From Nissolia schottii (Eukaryota; Streptophyta; Magnoliopsida; Fabales; Fabaceae), in NCBI GenBank assembly GCA_003254905.1, contig QANU01034901.1, positions 48,475 through 112,474 of the forward strand: a stretch of 64,000 nt of DNA. Direction: 5' to 3'. The position numbers were made by a program, and so were the translations under genes. Below the pieces are notes generated by a model that was not told where the DNA came from, did not search any database, and saw only the letters and a program-made list of their open reading frames with translations. This document shows, one piece after another, positions 49,379-59,268 of the stretch; within the stretch, counting starts at the first letter, position 1; the number at the start of each line of letters is the position of its first letter.

Positions 49379-49398
49379 AGCGTGAGAGTGAAGCTGAA
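49379..49398 (+). promoter_or_regulatory. Conserved 5' UTR block of the NTF2 family (copy 3)
   Basis: AGCGTGAGAGTGAAGCTGAA, 29 bp before the ATG; the most diverged of the four blocks but still recognisable. Confidence 0.5.
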
Positions 49399-49427
49399 AC
49401 CAAGGAAGAGAGAGAGAGAGAGAATCC

Positions 49428-51386
49428 ATGGATGCCAGTATTGTGACGGTGCTCATTGGCCCCCAGGAGCTGGTTGCCACGCTCACCCGCAACCCAGTGC
49501 TGGAGATAAGCCAAGTGCAGTTTGCAGCGGTGGTTGTGTTCACCAATAAGCTATTAACCGCCTTAACCACCAACCGTGAGGAGGTGGCAGAATGCTACAA
49601 GGAAGATTCTATCCTTACCTTCAATGGGGAGAAGTTCCAGGGCGCCTCGATCGTCACCAAGCTCAGCTCCCTCCCCCTTCACACCTACAGCGACGTCGTC
49701 ATTGATTACCAGCCCTCACCTGACCCTGGCGGCGTGATAGCCTTGGTCAGCGGGAAAGTCCAGCTGCTTCTGCCTCCGCAGCAGCCTGTCGAGGAGCAGC
49801 TTCTGCCTCCGCAGACTGTCTCCTTCAGCCAGGTATTCTCCGACCCACCCACTCAAATCTAGGGTTTTTCTTGCTCTTGTGTTGCTAGGTTTTGCGGTGA
49901 AACTTTCCTTGTTTTTCTTTTTAGAAACAAAATTATACATTTCATTTAGGATTATTGTATGGAAATTCCTATCTAATCATCCATCTACTTGTTTGGGAGT
50001 TTAGGGTCGAAGAGAGAGGCTTTATATTGTTTGAGGGTTATAGAAGGGGGATGCATCGATGGTGAGAAGGTTGGGAAGTTTAGGAAGGAGTCTAAAGGTT
50101 TGCCTTTTCCTTTCTTTGTGGGTCTGAACAGGAAAGTATATAGGATTTTGAGGGTATTTTAATGATTTTAAATTTTATTTAATTATGAACAAAATGTGAA
50201 TCATTTCCATGGCTCACTAAAAATAGCAACTCTTTTGAAAACCCCTACCAACATAAAACATCCGCTTTTCTTTAACTTTGCATCTGTACTCGGCATCTGG
50301 GCATATGTACTTCCACTTTTGTCCTGTTTCACTGTCTCATTCCACTCTCACTTCACAAATAAAGAAGTATGTTGTAATAATTGCATAATTAATGTCTTGG
50401 TCAAAGGAAACACAGATATGTGCCCTTGCATGGTATAAATATCTAGTTTCTTCTCTCTAACACATTTATGGTCCCCTAGCGTTTTTGTTTCTTTTAAAAG
50501 CCATTACCTGAAGTTGAAGTTCATTCAAGGCTTTGTTTTGTTTGGATAGTTGAAGTAAGGGTTTGTTTTGTTTGGAAGTTGGGGGGTGTGGGGGCGAGGG
50601 GGGGAGAGAGAGAGAGAGAGAGACTCATAGGCCATTCACATACCTCACATTTCAGACATGCTGTTTCTTTTGTCTTTATGTCCTTTCGTATCACACAGAT
50701 GGCATAGAATGGATGAATGGGGAAAGGTCATTTTCCGAATCCTGTCATCTCATCAAAATAGTGTTTGCATTAAGAACTTCCCTGTCATATTCACTTTTCA
50801 GAATATTTTTATTGACCCATATAATTTGGGACAGTTATGTGTGCTTACTGGTTATTTCCGTTTCTGCGCATGCAGAAATAGTAATTACATGAGTATAATT
50901 GCTCCTGTAAAGTTTTTTACCATACAATTTAATCAAATCATTTCATTTACTTACTTATGTGATAATATTTAATTAAATGATAGTATAAACAAATTTATAT
51001 GATAAATGCATAAAAAAAAAATTCTTACTATATTTTGCTGTATTTTTCTCTTTGTTGGCCCTTAATCTAGTCTATCTTATTTCAACAATGAAAAATGTTA
51101 TACCCTCTTAACCAATAGGAGAACTATTAGACTTAATTATATTCTTAATAAACTTAAAAATGAGACTTCACAATAAATTTCTCTTTTATACTTATTTTAC
51201 TCTTAAAGATTGTCAAACATCACCCCTAAATTTGTTAAAAGGATAATTACGTATATTTGTTAAGAGGATATGACATTGCCATTTCCTAATTTCTGTTCTC
51301 TCTGATATTCGTAGATGTTCCATCTGAAACCAACATCACTGGGGACCTATTATGTGACAAACCACATGTTCCGTGAAAACCCTTGA
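49428..51386 (+). CDS. NTF2-like protein, strongly divergent copy 3
   Basis: Exon 1 is 49428-49832 and exon 2 is 51315-51386, giving 158 residues against about 123 for the family. The N-terminus carries about 35 residues in place of the usual ten (MDASIVTVLIGPQELVATL then FAAVVVFTNKLLTAL). The family core is recognisable in YKEDSILTFNGEKFQG, IVTKLSSLPLH and DYQPSPDPGG. The aromatic Phe is kept, but the next residue is Asn where the family has Glu; the equivalent Glu42 of rat NTF2 contacts Ran. The loop before the last strand is enlarged by an imperfect duplication (QLLLPPQQPVEEQLLPPQ). Exon 2 gives MFHLKPTSLGTYYVTNHMF and a changed C-terminus. The frame is open and the splice sites are good, so the copy may be expressed, but its Ran function is doubtful. 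Confidence 0.78.
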
Positions 51387-53416
51387 TGAAGATGGACCAT
51401 GGAATGTGACCTGAGGCCATAGAAGAAGTTTGTTTCTGTTTTTGCCTGTCCTGTTTGGAATTTTGTGTTGCGATCATTGGTTAAAGAATTTTAACAGGGA
51501 AAAATTGTCCAATGATTATTGGATGCTGTAGGCTGAGAATTGTACTGTATTTGTAATCTTAGATTATTTATGGATCCATGAATCTTCCAGATTGCTATTC
51601 TTAGCAAACTAGTTTATGCATGTGATGTGATCATGGAAATGCTTCCTTCATATTTGATTGCCAAAGTTCCTTCTCTGAGTAATTCAATTTATGCAGGATA
51701 ATAATATCTTGGCTTTGATGGCATATTTGACTCCTTAGTGCCATAGAAAAAACAGGGGGCATCTTCTGTGTTTTGTTCTGTTGCTTTTCCTAATTCAGAA
51801 CGATGCTCCCTCTTGGGTTAGTCACACCAACACTGCTGCGGCTTACACATGCAAGACGCCAATCAAACAGTGCGGTACCTGTTCGTAACTGGAGGAGTTA
51901 GAACATAATACCTGATGGAACGGCGGAAGTGATGCATTCATTGAGCACGGGCCTAAGAATTTTAGGTGAGAGTATAGGGTGAATGATTGATGCTTGTTAG
52001 TAATCTCTTACACTTAGGCTTTCATGCATGACATGTCAAGTCGGTGACTTGGTTAGTTACTCGTAACTCAGGAATTCTGCTTAAGTCTGGTAACGGATTC
52101 CGTGGTTTGCGCTGAGTCGTTGAGATAAGAATATTATTCCCATATTACTAACAACCTTATTATGCATGATGATTAACTCGGATCCTTAACGTGTAGTATT
52201 CACTCGGAGGTAGGCCTAAGATTTATTCTGTAACGTACCCAACAGAACAGGCTGAGTCAGTCAGCAAAAGCAACTAGAAAGGTTCACGAGGAGTCTGAGG
52301 AGGATGTAGCTACTGCACTTTGGGGGTGATTAAAAATGGTTGCATTTTGTTCATTTACGGATCAAACCTATCCGAATTGGGCCTACAACTTGGTGTCTCC
52401 AACCCATGTAGAATACACATGGCGGCCTAGCCCAACAGCACTAAAGCCTAAGCATAACTCGTATCAAACATAAAATAACAAAATCTATCAAATTCTATTA
52501 AATTTAGTCGGGTTTTCAAAATTAAAGAACAAAATCTCTAAATAAAATTGAGTCTTACTTTTTTGAAACAACCAAACACACTATTTAACAAAACAATTGT
52601 CGAAAGAAATTTGATCTTCTTCCATAGAAATGTAAAATATTTTGTGATACCCTAGTTTACCCAAATCTTTTATCAAGATTCTCTTTTTCCCCATAAAAAC
52701 AGTCTATAAGACTAAAGTGCCAATTTCTTTTACATTATTAATATTAATTAAAAAAGTTTGTTTCACATTTTGCAAGATCAAACTTACTTTTTTTGTCCGC
52801 CTGGTATTGAATTTTGAACAAAAATAATTATTAATTTTTTTTTTTGAAATAACATTTCTAAATACAAATAAAATTTTCAACTTTTTTTATCAATAATTTT
52901 CTTTCAACATTAATTTACTAGAAGCAACTCTAAAAATAAACCAAGTGTTGCCTTCCAATTAACAATTGCATCCTCCACCATATTGATCCATGTCTTGCAT
53001 CCTCCAATCAGCATGTCCCCACCGCCCTTGCGCCTACTTGGGCTATCAAAGCCACTGATCCCCATTTATTCGATTAAATGAATAAAATAGACATATAAAA
53101 TCTCATCCATAAATAATCAAAATTTCATTTAATCAAACTTATTTAATATTAAAATAAATATAACTCACAAATAAATTCATTCATGCGCATATCAAATATA
53201 TAAAATATAGCTTACAAAAAATAAAAAGGCAGTATAAAAAAATTATTTTAAAACTGCCCAAATGCTAAAAACTTATTAAAAAAGAAAGAAAAAAATAGTA
53301 TAACTGAATGCTACACTAGAAAAACGGCTGGTATCTGTATATGGCTATTTGTTGGAGAGAGAGAGAGAGAGGGAGTCAATCCTAATTAGCAATTGCGTTG
53401 TTGCAGTGAGATACAT
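51387..53416. other. Intergenic between NTF2 copies 3 and 4
   Basis: No gene seen. 51780-52330 is less AT-rich than the rest but has no long frame. A GA-repeat (53356-53372) lies in the promoter or leader region of copy 4. Confidence 0.4.
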
Positions 53417-53437
53417 AGCGTGAGCGAGAAGCGGAAG
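53417..53437 (+). promoter_or_regulatory. Conserved 5' UTR block of the NTF2 family (copy 4)
   Basis: AGCGTGAGCGAGAAGCGGAA(G), 25 bp before the ATG. Confidence 0.55.
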
Positions 53438-53462
53438 AGGTCAATCCCAATTCACAACCATC

Positions 53463-55073
53463 ATGGATGCATCGGATGAGTTAGCGAAGATGTTCGTGCA
53501 GCACTACTACTCCACCTTCGACACCAACCGTCCTGCCCTCGCCACCCTCTATCAGGAAGCCTCCATGCTCACCTTCGAGGGCCAGAAGATCCAGGGCGCT
53601 CAGAACATCGCCGCCAAGCTCAACTCCCTCCCTTTCCAGCAGTGCCAGCACTCCGTCTCCACCGTCGACTGCCAGCCCTCGCCCGCCACCGGCGGCATGC
53701 TCGTCTTCGTTAGCGGCAACCTCCAGCTCGCTGGCGAACAGCACGCCCTCAAGTTCAGCCAGGTATTATACCGCCTTTTTTTTCATTCCTCCTGACAATT
53801 TAGGTTTTTCATTTTCCGTCTTGCTCTTGCTCGTTGTTATTGATTCCACGATCGATCGATTCGTTTTGTTTCCGAGGGGTTGACGTTCGCCCTTTTTTTT
53901 TTTTTGTGATGATCGTTGTTGTGGATTTTTTATTTGAATTAGGATCTGCGTTTCTTTGAATTGTTGATTGCGTGAGCAGTTTCTCGTAGCCGTGTCGTTA
54001 ATATGGCTTTTTAAGTAACTGCGGATTGCATTTATTTGCTGAAGAATGAATGGCGTTTTGGCCGTGCTGCTTTGTTTGTAGTTGTGCTTGCTGCTTTGTT
54101 GTTTTGGTATTTGGCTTCTGCTGACAAATTTGGCTTTCGATTGTAGTATGAGCTATGGAGTGGATATCTGTAACATAAATTTGTACTTTCGAAAGAACGA
54201 GGAGGCTTTAATACTTCATGCTATGAAAATGATAATTGCATAGATTTCTAGTTGATTGAAGAAAATGATTTGTACCGAATTTCACTCGCTCCTTTTGTGC
54301 CTCGAGTTCACTCTCTCACCAATAGTGCAACGCGCTGTTGATGACGGCAAGTCTTTATTTGTTTCCTATTCTTTGCTGTGATGTTAATATTTATGATGTT
54401 CTGCACTTCTGCTGCGCCTTGAACTTTGAAGTGGTTGTTCTTATAAGAGTAGCAAAGTCCCTGTTTTCTGGAGGTTGTTCAAAAGTTTTCTATCTACAGA
54501 AAGAGAGAATCCAATTTTATTTAACCGCCTTTGTGATTAATTTTTAACTTCGTAGTTACAGGTAAATGGAGACCGTCTATAGGAACCCCTTTCTATAGTA
54601 GCATGTAACATGGATATAGACATATAGTGATGTAGATGCTATGCCACGAAGATGATTTACTAATTTACTACTGGTGTCTTGTTTCTGTTGTCTATGTGGC
54701 ATTTCCTATCACTTATAGTTATAGGTAGTGTAGGAAGTATTATTGGGGTAATGATGGATTTTCCAAATCCTATCAACTCACCAAAATACTCCTGTAGAAC
54801 TTTAATTGTATATTCTCCTCCTTAGCAAATCTTTATTGTCCCTCCCTCTATAGGGACAGTTATATGTGCTCCTATACTACTTAAGAATAGTATATTTTCT
54901 GTTTCTGGTATTTGTAGAAATAATTATTACATTCTGGTGGGCACCTCTTCTCATTTCTGTTATCTCTCGTGATGACTTAACTTGTCACCCTCTGTTTCCA
55001 GTTGTTCCAGTTGATACAAACGCAGTCAAGCTATTATGTTTTGAATGATATATTCCGGTTGAACTATGCATGA
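53463..55073 (+). CDS. NTF2-like nuclear transport factor, canonical copy 4
   Basis: Exon 1 is 53463-53762 and exon 2 is 55002-55073, giving 123 residues. This is the copy closest to standard plant NTF2: MDASDELAKMFVQHYYSTFD, TLYQEASMLTFEGQKIQG, AAKLNSLPFQQC, STVDCQPSPATGGMLVFVSG and LQLAGEQHALKFSQ. Both the aromatic residue and the Glu of FEG, which correspond to Trp41-Glu42 of rat NTF2, are present. Exon 2 is slightly unusual, starting Leu-Phe-Gln where the family has Met-Phe-His, and reading QTQSS where it has PTPQG, before SYYVLNDIFRLNYA. The 1239-bp intron is the shortest of the well-conserved copies and is homologous in part to those of copies 1 and 2 (54350-54500). It is the best candidate for the main working gene of the array. 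Confidence 0.92.
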
Positions 55074-55649
55074 AGATAGACCATGGACTATGTGACCTGA
55101 AAGACCATAGAAGAAGTTTGCTGGTAGCTGTTTCAGGCTGGGGCATTTTTTAGGTTCTATTTGTTTGGGTGTGATAAACGTTTAATTGTACCTATTCTGT
55201 CTAGAAATTTCTGTTGTGGTTGGTTATAAAAAAACGTTACAAGGATAAACTATCAAAAGATTACCGGGATATTCGAGGTGAAAAACTATAGTATATTTCT
55301 AGTATGAGAAATGAGATATGGGTCCAATCAATTGGTTTGGAGCATGAAGTTGAAATGTTATCGTTGTTTTTTATTGCCAATTTGAAGGTTTGTTTCCGCC
55401 AGTTAATACTATTATCAGGGATTACACGTGCAATGGATTGACAGAGCTACACAAGGAATCAGATTTAATAGAGAGAACCTCGCTTATGGTTATAGATGCT
55501 TTGCTTGCTCCTGATTGTGCTTTTAATAAGAGAATAAAAAGGCTAATACTATTTACTCCAAAAACCGATTAGTTAACAATGCTTAACCTCACCAACAAAA
55601 AAAGGTTAGTTAACAATGCTTAACCTCACCAACAAAAGAAGGTTGATGC
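55074..55649. other. 3' flank of NTF2 copy 4
   Basis: Probable 3' UTR, then sequence homologous to the 3' flank of copy 2. At 55569-55642 a 36-38 bp unit (ttagttaacaatgcttaacc...) is repeated twice in tandem, directly before the LTR at 55650. Confidence 0.5.
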
Positions 55650-56539
55650 TGAAACAACCCTGCTTGTTATTTACGCTATAATCATAAATACTGTTTATAG
55701 GGTTGTTATCTGCTTTGGGTGGGATACTTCTAACCCATGTTTATTCTTGAAAATAATCTCTTAATGAAAATATGAACCAATTTTTAAAACCTGTTCCTCT
55801 CTTTATTAATTGTAAAATATGAGTCGTGTACGTTTTAACAAAATGTATATATATAAGCAAGCAATAGAGTCTACAAGACTTAAGCGTTTAATAACCTACT
55901 AGTTAAGTGGTCGTAACACACTCATAAAGAACATAATATATTTATACATTCAGGTCTAGAAACAGTTACACATTTGTTTATAATTACATATTATAGTTAT
56001 TGCACTTACGAGCTAATGGTATAACTAATCCATTAAGCTAATACAACATGCAAAATATAGTACGCTTAGGAGTCCTGATGCATAGATCCAACTGTAGTCC
56101 TGCTGCTTCCTTGGAGCCTTCTGACGCCAAGGTCTTGGCTCGTCTGTTGATGCCTATTCCGCTCCAACGTACTTGTCGCGCCCGCCTGGAAGCATAAGTG
56201 AGTGGGGGATGAGAACGTCGCATTGTCAGTGGAAACCTTTGGGGATTTACTACTCATTTCTTTACTCAATTATGATCCCGCTACTCAGGGGGTCTCTAGG
56301 TGACATCATTATACTAAATCCCTACATGTTATTATCCGTGCTAGTCCTAATCTTTTCTTTACCTAGGTGTAAATTGGTGTGCTTCCTATTTCTATTCGTC
56401 AAGGTATCGTGATACTGTTTCACTTACCCATGTACTGGCATTAGCGGGGCCATCTCGTGATACTATTTCACTTGACGTGCCGCGACATTTGGACACAACA
56501 TCATATTCAACATATATCTTATGCATGGAAAGTTCACAG

Positions 56540-56795
56540 GTTTTTCTTGTACTATTTGTTAGACTATCCTTCTTGGTTATGTTCACTTGTCTCTCTTTCT
56601 TGTACCATTTATTAGATTGTTCTTTCTGATTCTATTTTCTTATCTTTCTTCCTTGTACCATTTATTAGACTGTTCTTTCTGGTTCTATTATCTTGTCTCT
56701 CTTTCTTAGTCTGGTTCTGTTTACTTGTCTCTCTTTCTTGTACTATTTACAAGTTTGTTCTTTCTGGTTCTGTTTACTTGTCTTTCTTTCTTGTA
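56540..56795. repeat. Tandem repeat, about 60-bp unit
   Basis: Four to five imperfect copies of 'ctctctttcttgtaccattt attagactgttctttctggttct'-like units inside the LTR. Confidence 0.75.
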
Positions 56796-57089
56796 CACCC
56801 TAGGGTCGTAGTCCACATGCGATGTACCGTATATTCTAAAACCGTCACCTACACGTGATGTACGGTACACCCTAGGATCGTCATCCACACACGATGTATC
56901 GTACATGCTAGGGCCGTTGTCCACACGCGATGTATTATACACCCTAGGATTTTCATCTACACGCGATGTATCATACACCCTAGGACCGTCCACACGTGAT
57001 GTATTATGCACCCTATGACCGTTCACATGCGATGCCTTATGCACCCTAGGAGTGCCACCCACACGCGATGTCATCTACACCCTAGGATT
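56794..57089. repeat. Minisatellite, about 35-40 bp unit
   Basis: About eight imperfect copies built on 'acaccctaggaccgtc' and 'ccacacgcgatgta'. The 117-residue minus-strand frame over it (repeated SRVD...PRVY) is only a translation of the repeat. Confidence 0.85.
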
Positions 57090-57631
57090 GTATTCTTTAA
57101 CCTTAATGGCAGAGCTCATACCACATACGAATTTAGCGCACACGTATTTCATATTGTAACTTTCTTTACTTTGCTAATTCGTACGCCCGCTTGGGCGGCC
57201 TTAACTTTCTTTTCTTTAACTTGATCTTTATTTTACTTTCTTTCTTTCTTTGTGCATCCAGGTTAAAACCTGCGTTCAGACTTATGTCTGCGTTTCTTGA
57301 TCTTTGGACCAGTTTATCTTGCGAAACTGGCAGGGACTTATCAGGTGTGACATGCCAAGAGAGGGGATTTCCTATTACATAACTACGTCCTTTCCTTCTA
57401 GGTATACCTAGTCCTTGTCGGCCGGAACCTTCTTAAGAAACTTCCTTGTTCCCTAGAGTTCAATTATAATCTTTGTTTACATTAAGTGTTGCACTTGTAG
57501 TGATCTAGGGTTGCCCTACGATTCTAGTGGCAACTGAGTCCTCATGATGCATAACAAAATAACTAAGACTCATAACCTGTACTGCATATACAATTGTATA
57601 GAGAAACTTGGTACTGGAGACTGAAACCCTA

Positions 57632-57918
57632 GGTCATTCGGATGACCACTGCTGGTCATTCGAATGGCATTGGGTTCTGGCTCTTAGGATGGTGCACAAA
57701 ATGGGTCATTCGAATGACTTAGGCCATGTATTCTTAGTTTACAAATTTGGGAATTTCATTCAAATGCTCAAGACATGGTCATTCAAATGACTCACCTCTT
57801 TAACTCTCAATATTCAAAATTTCTAGGATTCGTTCGAATGACTTGTGTTATTTTGCTCTCTGTTCTTAAAGTTCCATGGTTCATTCGAATGGCCTTCAAC
57901 TTGGTCATTTGAATGACC
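57632..57918. repeat. Second cluster of eight GTCATTCGAATGAC-type palindromes
   Basis: One exact 14-mer at 57705-57718 and seven variants, in the same LTR position as the cluster at 10892-11100. Outermost sites extend to 16-bp near-palindromes (ggtcattcggatgacc). Confidence 0.85.
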
Positions 57919-58051
57919 ACAGACCTGTAACAGGTATCAGTGATTCTTTTGTACCATTTCATGCACCAATCCATTCCAATCTTAACCAACAACAAATATA
58001 TCTTTCTAACACTCAAATAAACATACTTTTCATCATTTAAACACAACATAT

Positions 58052-58096
58052 CACACACACGCACGCGCGCGCGCGCACACACACACATATATATAT
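58052..58096. repeat. 45-bp alternating pyrimidine-purine tract
   Basis: (CA)n, then (CG)n in the middle, then (CA)n and (TA)n without interruption of the alternation. Such a tract is a classical candidate for left-handed (Z) DNA. Confidence 0.85.
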
Positions 58097-59268
58097 TATT
58101 TCCACATATAGCACATAAGTACACACATCATGCATCATACATAGAGCACCAAAATGGTGTTCAAGCCAAAGATTGCCCACTTTCTAAAGGATTGCAGGTG
58201 GAGAGATTATTGAGGAAGAGCTCCTCAAGTATGGTTGAAGTTTTTCCAAGCTTGTGATTTGCTTCTTTGGAGAGGAAATGAAAGGGAGAAGGAGATGAAA
58301 AATGTGAGAGCTGATGGTGTGTGTGTGTTCGGGGATGGTGAGGGAAAATATGGGAAAATTCTCATTTTAACAAAATAAGGTAATGATGATGAATAGTGAG
58401 AAGTATGGGAGGAGGTATGGTGTGCAAGGAAGTTGGTGGTGGGGTTTTGGGGAGGTATGGCCGTGTGATTGGGCTGCTGAGTGGGTAAGATTTTTCTTTC
58501 TGTTTTGGTCGTGTTTGTTCGTTAACTGTCCAGTTACGCGCGTGATTACGCATACCAAAATTAACGAATGATATAAAAAATTCTGTAAACATAAATATAC
58601 ACCAATTAAAAACTTAAAATGAGAAATTTTAGTTAATTTTAGGTACTTATGATTTTCTCTTGTAAGAATGTATTTTACGAGTACCGCAGATACGTGTTTG
58701 AATTCCAGTAACGACCGAAAATCGTTATGAAAAATTACTTAAACATAGAAACACATTTTGCAAACAATCCTAAGGATGAATTTAATTTAATCTACGTTAC
58801 TCGTAATTTTTCCTTTCATAAAAGTCCATTTTACAAGTACCTTTGGCTCGTATTTAAATTCCAACTACGACCGAAAATCACTCCGAATCTCGCAAAACTC
58901 CGCGAAATCATAAAACCATTATTTTAACTAGTATTTAAAAAAATAAATTTTATATTTAAATTATCTAATCTTAATAATTGGCTCATATATTTATTTATTA
59001 CGCAAAATTCTCTTTAAAAAAAAAGTGAGATGTTACAGCTACTACAACGAGAAAACCTCCATTCAATTTCAAACCCTTCATTCAAGGCCATTACCATTTC
59101 ATATTTTACAAAGTAATGCTCATCACCATTATCACTATACAATCTAGACTGCTTTACAAACTAAAAATCAGCTTTGTTCTAATCATCTAAATATAAAACA
59201 CCATGGAAATGGTGACCCCAGAAATTGATCATCCAAAGAAATTGAAAACTAGTAAGCGAGCATTACTT

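Larger units (their letters stand above)
55650..59037. mobile_element. Diverged solo-LTR-like element, related to 9070-11890
   Basis: 3388 bp, starting TGAAACAACCC and ending GATGTTACA. Homology to the nested LTR at 9070-11890 runs through the length (ttacgctata, tactcaattatgatc, gagctcataccacatacg, ccttcttaag, palindrome cluster). No matching target duplication is seen (gatgc / gctac), and no internal domain is present. It is longer than its relative because of three tandem-repeat expansions. Its right end lies only about 230 bp from the CAMTA stop codon. Confidence 0.78.

Noticed and set aside
56721..57074. 117-codon minus-strand frame with repeated SRVD/PRVY units
   Set aside because: It is a direct reading of the minisatellite with no independent evidence of coding.
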